DNA of 18,354 nucleotides from Actinomycetota bacterium (GCA_020200675.1 JAIVIG010000005.1:1-18354), one strand, 5' to 3'. Numbered from the stretch's first letter, positions 1-6,904 are shown. A program made the numbers and translations. The notes: generated by a model not told the origin, from the letters alone.

Positions 1-2
1 CC

Positions 3-812
3 ACGCGGCTCGCCGACCTCGAAGGAGTAGGCCGCGCGCGCCGTCTCACCTTCTTCGGGTTCGTCGTCGCGGGCCTCGCTCTAGCCGGCGTCCCGCCGTT
101 GAGCGGCTTCTGGTCGAAGGATGCGATCCTGGCGGCCTCTTTCTCCTCGTCCTACGCCCCGATCCTCGCTCCGCTCGCCCTCGCCGGGAGCCTGCTCACC
201 GGCCTCTACGTCGCCCGGACCTTGCGGCTCCTGTGGCACGGCGAAGGAGAGAGTGAGCCGGTCTCCGGGACTCGTTGGATGGGCGCGGGCCTTACCGTCC
301 TCACGGTCTTGGCCGCCGTGCTCGGCCTCGCCCTGCCGCCCGTCGCCGACCTGCTTGGGATCGAGCCGCCGGGAGAAACCCTGCTGGTCGCCGCCCTCGG
401 CCTCGTCGCGGCGCTAATCGGGTTGGCCGTCGGTTGGGCGTTCCCTGCCGACCGCCTGCTCGGACCCCTCTCCGGGCTTGCCGGTACGGGGTTCCGCGTC
501 GGTGGCGGTTTCGACGGGCTCGTGGTTCGTCCGGCGCTCGCCTTTGCGCGTGTCCTCGATGCCCTTGACCGGGGCATTCACGTTGGCGTGCTCGCCGTCG
601 GCTCGACGGCGCTCGCGGTGGCGAACGCTTCCCGTGCGACCGACGAGAAGGGGATAGACGGCCTCATCGTCGCGCTCGTGCGGGGCGCTCGCAGGCTCGG
701 GAACAGGGCGAGGACGCTGCAGACGGGCCTCGTCCACAAGGAGCTCCTGCTCGCTGCCGTCGGAGGCGCCTTGGTTTTTGCATTGCTGATCGTCGGTTCC
801 ATAGGTTTTTAG
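3..812 (+). CDS. nuoL: NADH-quinone oxidoreductase subunit L (NuoL), 3' part
   Basis: This is the C-terminal part of the proton-pumping antiporter-like subunit L of respiratory complex I, in the cytoplasmic membrane; 269 codons are visible and the 5' part lies outside the window. The first residues carry the NuoL-type segment AGVPPLSGFWSKDAIL, at the end of the antiporter core, followed by hydrophobic helices, a variable polar stretch and a last membrane helix (LLLAAVGGALVFALLIVGSIGF), as expected for the lateral-helix and anchor region. An internal ATG lies in the middle of this conserved segment and is not a gene start. It stops with TAG 12 bases before nuoM. The order L-M-N is the standard end of bacterial nuo operons. 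I am sure of the family; only the N-terminus is missing. Confidence 0.93.
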   Translation, partial: TRLADLEGVGRARRLTFFGFVVAGLALAGVPPLSGFWSKDAILAASFSSSYAPILAPLALAGSLLTGLYVARTLRLLWHGEGESEPVSGTRWMGAGLTVLTVLAAVLGLALPPVADLLGIEPPGETLLVAALGLVAALIGLAVGWAFPADRLLGPLSGLAGTGFRVGGGFDGLVVRPALAFARVLDALDRGIHVGVLAVGSTALAVANASRATDEKGIDGLIVALVRGARRLGNRARTLQTGLVHKELLLAAVGGALVFALLIVGSIGF

Positions 813-824
813 AGAGAGGTACTC

Positions 825-2294
825 GTGATGTTCCCACTTGTTTCCGTAACGCTCTTCCTCCCGCTCTTCGGTGCGGTGCTCCTGGTGCTCATGCGCGGCT
901 CCCCGCCTCGCCTCGCCCACGCGGTCGGCATCGTCGCCTCCGGGCTCACCCTGCTCGGGTCTCTTCTCGTGTGGACGCGCGGGACAGCTGGGGAGGGGTT
1001 CTCTCAGGTCGAGGAGGTAGCCTGGATGCCGTCCTTGAACGCCGCCTACCGGGTCGGCGTGGACGGCGTCAGCCTGCCGCTTGTCCTCATGACGGCGGTG
1101 CTTTTCTTCGTCTCGCTCCTGTTCTCGACGCACATAACCGAGCGGACACGCTCCTACGTGGCTCTCTTCCTCCTTCTGGAGACCGCCTCCATCGGCGTCT
1201 TCGTCGCTCTCGACGCGGTCCTTTTCTACGTCTTCTTCGAGGTAACGCTCGTCGGCATGTACTTCATAATCGCCGGCTGGGGCTACGAGGACCGCCAACG
1301 GGCCGCCCTCACCTTCTTCCTCTACACCTTCCTGGGAAGCCTGCCGCTGCTCTTGGCGATCTTGGCCCTCTACCTCGGCAGCGACCCCAACACCTTCGAC
1401 ATGCGCGAGCTGATCGCCAACCCACCCCTCGCGGGCCTCGCGGCTACGCTAGCCCTGATCGCCATGCTCGTCACCTTTTTCGTGAAGACCCCGGTCTTCC
1501 CGGTCCACACGTGGCTCCCTGCGGCGCATGTCGAGGCGCCGACCGCGGGTAGCGTGATCCTGGCCGGCGTCCTCCTGAAGCTCGGGACCTACGGCCTGGT
1601 ACGCTTCGCCCTCCAGATGACCCCGGATGCCTTCCGCGCCCTGGCCCCGGTGGTGGTCGTCTTGGGGGTGTTCAGCGCACTCTACGGGGCCTTCGTGGCT
1701 TTGGGGCAGAGGGACCTCAAGCGTCTCGTCGCCTACACCAGCGTCAACCACATGGGCTACGTGGTGCTCGGGGTGGCCGTGGCCGCCGCGGCGTCCGATC
1801 CGGCGGCCCGGGCGCTGGCGCTCGACGGGGCGACCTTGCAGATGGTGAGCCACGGGGTCGTTACCGGCGCTCTATTCCTCCTGGTCGGGATGCTCCAGGA
1901 GCGGGCGCACACCCGCGAGATGGGTAAGTTCGGCGGCCTGCTCCGGATCGTACCCGGGCTCGGGTGGGCTTTCATCCTGGCAGCCTTCGCCTCGCTCGGG
2001 TTGCCGGGACTGGCGCACTTCCCGGCGGAGTTTCAAATCTTCCTCGGCACCTTCTACGTCTACCCCGCCGCCGTGATCGCGGTCCTCGGGATAGTGGTGA
2101 CCGCCGGGCTGTACCTGCGTGCTATACAGATGGTCTTCCTCGGCGAGCCGCGAGCTGAGTGGGCCGGAATAAAGGACCTCAACGGCCGGGAAGTCCTGGC
2201 TGCAGCGCCGCTCCTCCTCTTGACAGTTCTGATCGGGGTGGCGCCGTTTCTGCTCCTCAACGTAATCCACGCGACCACCGAGGCGCTGCCGTGA
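825..2294 (+). CDS. nuoM: NADH-quinone oxidoreductase subunit M (NuoM)
   Basis: Membrane subunit M of complex I, one of the three antiporter-like proton channels; 489 residues is the usual length. It is hydrophobic throughout, with about 14 helices. Family-marking residues are present: Glu139 in VFYVFFEVTLVGMYFIIAGW (the TM5 glutamate), Lys221 in TFFVKTPVFPVHTWLPAAH (the TM7 lysine) and Lys252 in GVLLKLGTYGLVRF, plus the HVEAPTAGS motif. A GTG at 825 and an ATG at 828 are both possible starts; the purine-rich AGAGAGAGG at 811-819 fits ATG 828 slightly better. The stop codon overlaps the nuoN start (GTGATG), which suggests translational coupling. Nothing appears damaged. Confidence 0.96.
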   Translation: MMFPLVSVTLFLPLFGAVLLVLMRGSPPRLAHAVGIVASGLTLLGSLLVWTRGTAGEGFSQVEEVAWMPSLNAAYRVGVDGVSLPLVLMTAVLFFVSLLFSTHITERTRSYVALFLLLETASIGVFVALDAVLFYVFFEVTLVGMYFIIAGWGYEDRQRAALTFFLYTFLGSLPLLLAILALYLGSDPNTFDMRELIANPPLAGLAATLALIAMLVTFFVKTPVFPVHTWLPAAHVEAPTAGSVILAGVLLKLGTYGLVRFALQMTPDAFRALAPVVVVLGVFSALYGAFVALGQRDLKRLVAYTSVNHMGYVVLGVAVAAAASDPAARALALDGATLQMVSHGVVTGALFLLVGMLQERAHTREMGKFGGLLRIVPGLGWAFILAAFASLGLPGLAHFPAEFQIFLGTFYVYPAAVIAVLGIVVTAGLYLRAIQMVFLGEPRAEWAGIKDLNGREVLAAAPLLLLTVLIGVAPFLLLNVIHATTEALP

Positions 2295-3711
2295 TGGCGT
2301 TGCTGCAGGGCATGCAGGACATGCAGGGCATGGGCGGCGGCACGGAGATGCAGATGGGCCGCGACCTTGCGCTGCTCGCCCCGCAACTCGCCGTCGTGCT
2401 CACCGCCGTCGGCGCGTTGGTGTTGGAGATGCTGCGCCTGCCCCGCGTGGCGCTGCCGTTCACCGTGATCGGGCTCCTCGTGGCCACCGCCCTCGCGGTT
2501 CCGCTGCTGGGCACTGAGACGACCGTTTTCATGGACACCTATCGCATCGACTCCTTGAGCCTCTGGGCCACGCTCACGCTCGCGCCCACGACCGCACTCT
2601 CCGCGGTGCTCGCGTACCCCGAAGCCAGAGATACCGATCGCGAGGGCACCGTCTACGCCCTCTTCTCGTTCACCACCTTGGGGGCCGTCGCGCTCGCGGG
2701 CGCCGGCGACGTGATGTTCGTCGTCCTCGGCGTGCTTCTCTCCAGCCTGGGATCCTTCGCGCTTGCCGCCTACCCCCGCGACGACCGCGCCACCGAAGGC
2801 GCGATGAAGTTCCTCGTCTTCGGCTCCGTCACCAGCGCCATCATGATTTTCGGGCTGACCTACTGGTACGGTGCCACCGGTTCGACGCTGCTCTCCGAGC
2901 TCTCGCGGCTCGAAGGCGCCTCGCTTGCGGCTGCTGCGGGGCTTGTCGCGGTGCTCGTCGGCCTCGGGTACAAGGCCGCGGTGGCGCCCTTCCACTTTTG
3001 GGCCCCAGACGCCTACGACGGAGCACCCATCTCCGTGGCCGCCTATCTCTCGGTCGTGCCGAAGGTCGGCGCGATCTTCGGGCTAGCTCAGGTGGTGCGC
3101 GACCTGCCCACCGGCATCGATTGGCCACTCGTCGCCGCGGCCCTGGCCGTCCTCTCTATGACCTACGGTAATCTCGCGGCGCTAGTGCAAGACAACGTGG
3201 TACGGCTGCTCGCCTACTCCTCCATCGCGCAGTCGGGCTACTTCCTGCTCGGTGTCGTAGCCGTTGGGCAAAGCGATCTCGCCCTCCTCTCGCTCGTCGT
3301 CTTCGCCGCCGCCTACGCGGCGATGAACCTCGGGGCGTTCGCTGTAGTTGCTCGCACGGGACGAAACCTGAGAGACTTCACCGGCTTGGGCCGGTCGGCC
3401 CCGTGGACCGGAGGGGCGATGGTGATCTTCTTGATCTCACTCGTCGGTGTGCCCCGCTCGCGGGCTTCGTAGGCAAGTTCCTTTTGTTCGGTGCCGCGAT
3501 CGACGCCGGCTTCGTGTGGCTCGCGGTGGTTGCGATCCTGAACAGCGTTCTCTCGCTGGCCGTGTACCTGCGGATCGTGGTGCCGATGTACCAACAACCC
3601 AAGGTGATGGCGGCTCCTGCGCAGCCGGTCGTGGTGGTTTGGAGTATCGCCCTGGTGTTCACCCTAGCTATAGGGCTCGCAGCGCAACTGCTGGTGGGAC
3701 AGCTCGTGTGA
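2294..3711 (+). pseudogene. nuoN: NADH-quinone oxidoreductase subunit N (NuoN), frameshifted in this sequence
   Basis: Subunit N of complex I, the third antiporter-like membrane subunit. Frame 2 from ATG 2294 gives a typical NuoN including GYKAAVAPFHFWAPDAYDGA and LLAYSSIAQSGYFLLG, but ends at TAG 3470-3472 right after LISLVGVP. The rest of the protein (PLAGFVGKFLLFGAAIDAG to LVGQLV) continues in frame 1 and ends at TGA 3709-3711. One extra C in the CCCC run at 3452-3455 restores the family motif GVPPLAGFVGK and gives about 472 residues, the normal length. The TGATG overlap with nuoM supports the 2294 start, although the first 20 residues are oddly rich in Met, Gln and Gly and an ATG at 2354 would give a more usual N-terminus. 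The cause is either a base-calling error in a homopolymer or a real mutation; I favour the former because the downstream part is fully conserved. Confidence 0.9.
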
Positions 3712-4214
3712 TGATCTAAGATGGTAAGCGCTAAGCCCTCCCCTGCTCTGGCGTGTCGAGGGCATCTGTCCATGAGCACTAAGGTTGTCGAAGATGCGGT
3801 GAGACGAGGATCGTGCCTATCCTTACGCTCGTTGTGAGGAAGGGGTGTTAGAGTGTCCTTGTCTCGCTGACCCTCGCCATAACGTTCTCTGAAGCGTACC
3901 GGAGGGGCTGGCCGACGGCGCGCATCGTCGTAAGCCAAGTGCTCTCCTCCCACAGCTACCTCTCCGCGCGAGCTCCGGCTTCGGTCGTCTTGTCGAGCAT
4001 GTTCGCTGCTTCCACTGTCCGGGAGTTGACGCGGGCTTATCCGATGAACGAGGCTTATGGAGGAGCCCAACTACAAACGTGCAGGTCGTGTGCCAGGCGA
4101 GAAAGGCTTACATGTCCCCGATCTGCTGGCGCTTGCCCCGAGGCGAGGCGGAAACGGGCGGGATCGCAATCACTATACTATTGGCACTATCCGAGAAGTT
4201 CCAGGAGGGGGCCG
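3712..4214. other. Intergenic stretch without a recognisable gene
   Basis: About 500 bases follow the nuo operon. Open frames exist on both strands but have frequent changes of composition, no family motif and no good ribosome-binding site. The base composition is visibly less GC-rich than the flanks around 3770-3860. It could be a decayed gene or insertion remnant, but I could not identify a source. A weak hairpin (GCCCTC at 3735-3740 with GAGGGC at 3758-3763) lacks a T-tract, so I cannot name the nuo terminator. The promoter of the next gene should lie near the downstream end. Confidence 0.5.
4174..4179 (+). promoter_or_regulatory. Possible -10 box upstream of the 4215 gene
   Basis: TATACT stands out in a GC-rich context about 35 bases before the ATG at 4215. 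No convincing -35 hexamer is seen 16-18 bases upstream. The call rests on the -10 alone. Confidence 0.3.
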
Positions 4215-4673
4215 ATGGACGGATGGCAAGAGCGGTACTGGTTGGTGAGACGAGGGCGTCGTGGTCCCGCGACCGGCGAGCGGTGGGTAGAGGACTTCGT
4301 CTGCTGCGAAGTTCCGGTGGGAGAAGACACCGCTATGGCGCTGGAAGTCTTCACCTCCCGGGAGCGGGCCGAGGCCGAGTCGCGGGGCATGGAGAGGTTG
4401 GCGCCGGGCGAGTATTACCCACGTGCCGCAGACAAGCACCGGGGACGGTCTACCTCCGGTGGACCGGACGAGACATTGTCCGATAGGGTGAACGAGTTCG
4501 TTGGGTACGAGCTAGTCGAGATGCTCGACGGCTCCGGCGTCCCGTACGTGCTGGTAGACCCACCGCCCGTCGACGAGCCGATACCGGAAGGCCTCCGGAT
4601 CGAACTAACCCCGGTGTTCGCCGAGGGGCTGGGGCGACGGCTGCTGGGGGAGATGAAGAAGGGCCGGGCGTAA
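4215..4673 (+). CDS. Hypothetical protein, 152 aa
   Basis: I do not recognise this family. The ATG at 4215 is chosen because AGGAGGGG (4203-4210) lies just upstream; the frame is open further 5' (to 3939) but that extension looks noncoding. The protein is soluble, without signal peptide or membrane helix. Visible pieces are an aromatic start (MDGWQERYWLVRRGRRG), a WVEDFVCCEVPVGED segment, a charged FTSRERAEAESRGMERL helix, and a C-terminal half with GYELVEMLDGSGVPYVLVDP that looks like alternating strands and helices. It ends with a basic tail (GEMKKGRA). It appears monocistronic: the next gene starts almost 190 bases downstream behind a hairpin. Codon usage matches the neighbours, so it is likely a real gene. 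Confidence 0.72.
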   Translation: MDGWQERYWLVRRGRRGPATGERWVEDFVCCEVPVGEDTAMALEVFTSRERAEAESRGMERLAPGEYYPRAADKHRGRSTSGGPDETLSDRVNEFVGYELVEMLDGSGVPYVLVDPPPVDEPIPEGLRIELTPVFAEGLGRRLLGEMKKGRA

Positions 4674-4773
4674 GGCGACCGGAGCGTCAGAGGCCCATCC
4701 ATCCTCCTCGCCGCCGTATAAGGGTTAAGGATGCCAGGAACTTTTGGAGAGCTTTCAGCCGTTCGGCCTGCGC

Positions 4774-4794
4774 ACCCGCCCTCGTCGGGCGGGT
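4774..4794 (+). terminator. GC-rich hairpin, possible terminator
   Basis: An 8-bp perfect stem, ACCCGCCC (4774-4781) with GGGCGGGT (4787-4794), closes a 5-base loop TCGTC between the 4215 gene and the lipoprotein gene. Only a weak pyrimidine tract (ATCCTTCCC) follows, so this is either a U-poor terminator of the kind seen in GC-rich bacteria or a structured leader element. Confidence 0.4.
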
Positions 4795-4823
4795 ATCCTT
4801 CCCAACTCCGACTTTTGGTAGCC

Positions 4824-4829
4824 TATATA
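4824..4829 (+). promoter_or_regulatory. Possible -10 box for the lipoprotein gene
   Basis: TATATA at 4824-4829 lies about 31 bases before the ATG at 4861, just downstream of the hairpin that separates this gene from its neighbour. No good -35 is visible (CCCAAC at a 17-base spacing). Confidence 0.35.
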
Positions 4830-4860
4830 GCCGCCAGAGGCCGGAGAGAAAGGGACAGGC

Positions 4861-5388
4861 ATGGGTTTCAGGATGTTGGTAGGGCGCGGAAGTTTCGCCA
4901 TGCTCGGGGTGCGGCTGGGCCTGGTGCTCGTCATCGGGGTGCTCGTGGCGGGCTGCAGCGGCGCTGGGGAGAACGGCGAAGCACCCGAAAACGTACCGGC
5001 GAGCCCCGAAGAGGCGGGCGAGGTGGTGGTGAGGGTCTCCGGCGCGGAGGGCACCGCTTACTCGGGGACCTACGGGAGCATCGAAGGGGAGCTGCAGACC
5101 GTGGACGACACCATAGGAGCAGAGCCCACGGAATACCAGGTCGAGGTCGAGGAGGGGGTCGCGGACGGCGTGACGGCCGGGTTCCAGAAGACACAATCCG
5201 GCACGGGCGAACTGAACGTGGAGATTTTGGCCGACGATGAGGTTATCGTCGAGAGCAGAACCTTCGCGGAGTTCGGCGCGGCGAACGCCGACTGGTTCCC
5301 GCAAATCGGTCCACCCGAAGAGTTACCGACCGACGAGGAGATCGTGCTCGAAGACGAGGGAATCAACTCCGAAGAGGAGAGCCCCTGA
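4861..5388 (+). CDS. Putative lipoprotein, 175 aa
   Basis: A secreted, membrane-anchored protein of unknown function. The N-terminus has positive charges (GFRMLVGRG), a hydrophobic core (LGLVLVIGVLVAG) and a lipobox VAGC with Cys32 as the lipidation site, followed by a Gly/Glu/Pro-rich spacer. Residues 50-145 are a beta-rich domain (EVVVRVSGAEGTAYSGTYG, then ELNVEILADDEVIVESRTF). The layout of an anchor followed by a small strand-rich domain faintly recalls MmpS-type accessory proteins, but I see no conserved motif that proves it. The C-terminus is strongly acidic (DEEIVLEDEGINSEEESP). The ATG at 4861 follows GAGAGAAAGGGA; in-frame ATGs at 4873 and 4900 are alternatives. It is read in the same direction as the BofA-like gene but separated by 255 bases containing a terminator-like hairpin. 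Confidence 0.82.
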   Translation: MGFRMLVGRGSFAMLGVRLGLVLVIGVLVAGCSGAGENGEAPENVPASPEEAGEVVVRVSGAEGTAYSGTYGSIEGELQTVDDTIGAEPTEYQVEVEEGVADGVTAGFQKTQSGTGELNVEILADDEVIVESRTFAEFGAANADWFPQIGPPEELPTDEEIVLEDEGINSEEESP

Positions 5389-5575
5389 ACACCCTTTCTA
5401 CCGCCGAACGGCGGAGATGGTCCAGGGATCGGACCGGTCCGCAGCGTAACGTTACCGGTTTCTCTCTCGTCCTATGCGTAGTAGCCGAGAAAGAGGAAGG
5501 TGCGAGGAGAGGAGAAGGGCCGGTTCGAGAACCTCTTCGGGTAGCGGTGTGGTAGGCTGGGCCTCTGGCTAAGGG

Positions 5576-5597
5576 ACCAGGGCCCCTGGTACTTTTT
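5576..5597 (+). terminator. Intrinsic terminator, or attenuator ahead of the BofA-like gene
   Basis: ACCAGGG (5576-5582) pairs with CCCTGGT (5584-5590), in practice a 5-bp or longer stem with a short GC loop, followed by T5 at 5593-5597: the best intrinsic-terminator signature in the window. It is 188 bases after the lipoprotein stop and 47 bases before the next start codon, so it could end the lipoprotein message or lie in the leader of the next gene. An upstream segment (5559-5568) can pair with the same bases in a competing fold. Confidence 0.6.
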
Positions 5598-5643
5598 GCG
5601 CGCTTCGTACAGAGACGAGGCGCACAAGGAAGGATGGAGTCTC

Positions 5644-5886
5644 GTGGAGCTGATAATACTCATCGTGTTGGTGGTGCTGGTGGTCCTGGTCCTGCTGGGA
5701 CGACAGGGTTCGTTGTCGGGGCTCGTCATCAACGGGATCGTCGGGGTGGTCCTGCTCTTCTTGACGAATCTCTTACTCGCGGACGATCTGCCCATCAACC
5801 TGCTCACGATAATCATCTGCGCCCTCGGCGGGGTGGTCGGGTGGCTGATCATCCTGGTACTCCACTTACTGGGTATCGCGTTCTGA
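5644..5886 (+). CDS. BofA-family integral membrane protein (pro-sigma-K processing inhibitor-like), 80 aa
   Basis: A small integral membrane protein that matches the BofA family by its layout: an N-terminal helix (VELIILIVLVVLVVLVLL), a short polar loop, then GLVINGIVGVVLLFLTNLL, the typical ADDLPINLLTIIICALGG segment, and a final helix. In Bacillus, BofA holds back the membrane protease SpoIVFB, which cleaves pro-sigma-K; the role outside endospore formers is unknown. The start is taken as GTG 5644 because AAGGAAGGA (5626-5634) precedes it at a normal distance; this gives 80 residues, close to the 87 of Bacillus BofA. A TTG at 5596 is in frame but overlaps the terminator T-tract. The gene converges with the sortase gene. 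A site-2 protease of the family BofA acts on is encoded at 17588-18229, although that does not prove a link. Confidence 0.78.
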   Translation: MELIILIVLVVLVVLVLLGRQGSLSGLVINGIVGVVLLFLTNLLLADDLPINLLTIIICALGGVVGWLIILVLHLLGIAF

Positions 5887-5892
5887 GTTAGC

Positions 5893-5908
5893 GAGCGGGG
5901 CCCCGCTC
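5893..5908. terminator. 16-bp perfect palindrome between convergent genes
   Basis: GAGCGGGGCCCCGCTC lies between the ends of the BofA-like gene (stop at 5886) and the sortase gene (stop at 5928 on the other strand). The position suggests a bidirectional terminator. Neither side has a T-tract in the right orientation, so the call rests on symmetry and location. Confidence 0.42.
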
Positions 5909-5927
5909 AGGGAAAAAGAGAGCGAGC

Positions 5928-6689
5928 TTAGACCCGCTCGGCCTGAGCTACGAAGCGGCCCGACTCGGGTCCTCCTCCAAAAAGGCCCGGGCCTAGGGTC
6001 CACCAGTCCTCGAGGGTCTCGGTGCAGGTCTGGAGCGAGACCACGTCCTTTCCCGCGACCGGCTTAGTAATCCAGCTGTCGTTGGGCTTGACGGCACGCA
6101 GTTCGCTGATCCGGTACTGGTAGACCCTGCCAAGCGTGTCCTGGAGGAAGATCTCATCTCCCATCTGCATCGCGGGGAGGTTGAGGCATTGGTTGTAGCT
6201 TTCGGTGCCGGGCCAGCCGATCCTGTGGCACGCGATGTAGGTGTTGGTGTCCTCCTTCTGCCAGGGGAAGCTCGACTTCGGAACCTTGATGGCGCCCAGA
6301 TCCAGCGCGGCCTCCGAATCGTCGTTCCTCACCGTGTGGCCGTATATGCCCAGCCTGGGGACCGTCAGGAAGAGCGTCGGGTCGTCCGGAACCACGGCCG
6401 CCTTCCTCTCCTCTTCTTCCGCGGCGGCCCGCTCTTCGGCGGCCTTCTTCTCGGCGGCCGACTCTTCTTGCGCCGCCTCCTCCTCGGCCGGCGTCTCGAC
6501 CTCCTCCGGCGGCGCCTCGCTAACCTCCTCCGTGGTGGTGCCCGAGAAGAAGTATGACCCAATGCCGACCACGAACAACGCCGCCAGGAGCACGAGGACG
6601 AGCAAACCTATACGTCGCCTTTTCCTGAATGTGGCGTAGCTCGGCCGCCGGGTATCTATCTCCCGCCGCTGCTTGTCCATAAGTGGCAT
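5928..6689 (-). CDS. Sortase, probably class E, 253 aa
   Basis: A membrane-anchored transpeptidase that cleaves a sorting signal in surface proteins and joins them to peptidoglycan or to pilins. Order: a basic cytoplasmic N-terminus, one membrane helix (residues 28-48), a Glu/Ala/Lys-rich charged linker (about 53-98, coiled-coil-like) and the sortase domain (about 104-253). The catalytic set is complete: His155 in YIACHRIGWPG, Cys222 in VVSLQTCTE and Arg245 in ESGRFVAQAER. The His motif and the overall form (signal-anchor N-terminus, domain at the C-terminus, actinobacterial setting) fit class E. No LPxTG-like or LAxTG-like substrate is encoded in the window. It is divergent from a D-Ala-D-Ala carboxypeptidase gene. 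There is no clear SD before either possible ATG (6689 or 6680), and a -10-like TAGAAT is positioned so that transcription could start at the ATG. Confidence 0.9.
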   Translation of the reverse strand: MPLMDKQRREIDTRRPSYATFRKRRRIGLLVLVLLAALFVVGIGSYFFSGTTTEEVSEAPPEEVETPAEEEAAQEESAAEKKAAEERAAAEEEERKAAVVPDDPTLFLTVPRLGIYGHTVRNDDSEAALDLGAIKVPKSSFPWQKEDTNTYIACHRIGWPGTESYNQCLNLPAMQMGDEIFLQDTLGRVYQYRISELRAVKPNDSWITKPVAGKDVVSLQTCTETLEDWWTLGPGLFGGGPESGRFVAQAERV

Positions 6690-6695
6690 GGTCGA

Positions 6696-6701
6696 ATTCT
6701 A
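6696..6701 (-). promoter_or_regulatory. -10 box TAGAAT of the sortase gene (possible leaderless start)
   Basis: On the minus strand TAGAAT ends six bases before the ATG at 6689, so a normal start site would fall on or next to the A of the ATG. No SD is present, which agrees with a leaderless message. The -35 region is poor. Confidence 0.42.
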
Positions 6702-6734
6702 CATAGCGTCGAAAGAAAATCCGAGATGTGAATA

Positions 6735-6753
6735 AACCTTAAGATAAGGTTAA
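6735..6753. promoter_or_regulatory. Repeat-type operator candidate in the sortase/carboxypeptidase divergent region
   Basis: AACCTTA and TAAGGTT form a 7-bp inverted repeat separated by AGA (6735-6751). Read on the minus strand the same bases give TTAACC, five bases, TTAAGG: hexamers spaced 11 bp apart, as in sites bound by OmpR/PhoB-family dimers. It lies about 34-52 bases upstream of the sortase -10 box and 150 bases upstream of the carboxypeptidase start. The TTAA-rich content is conspicuous in this GC-rich DNA. The regulator is unknown. Confidence 0.35.
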
Positions 6754-6904
6754 TGCTTTGAAGCGGTATGGAGAGCGCCGGGAGGTGCTCTCTGGAAGGC
6801 GAACGAGCGGGTGGTACCATGCGGCCTGTTCGAGCACGACGTTCTTGTGTACTATCCGCGCGTGGCCGGCCCGGGTATGCCCCGGCACGAGAGGAAAGAG
6901 GTCG

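Noticed and set aside
414..1298. A 294-codon minus-strand frame across nuoL and nuoM
   Set aside because: Very polar, His/Arg/Glu-rich translation typical of antisense to membrane protein genes; spans two real genes.
2060..2995. A 311-codon minus-strand frame across nuoM and nuoN
   Set aside because: Same type of antisense shadow, covering the junction of two real genes.
3449..3472. Programmed -1 frameshift in nuoN
   Set aside because: No X-XXY-YYZ slippery heptamer and no obvious downstream structure at the site; a missing C is simpler.
3735..3763. Hairpin after nuoN as nuo operon terminator
   Set aside because: Six base pairs with a 17-base loop and no T-tract; too weak to call.
5634..5891. 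A plus-strand frame overlapping the BofA-like gene
   Set aside because: Its translation is an Arg/Gly-rich shadow; the competing frame gives a proper membrane protein with an SD.
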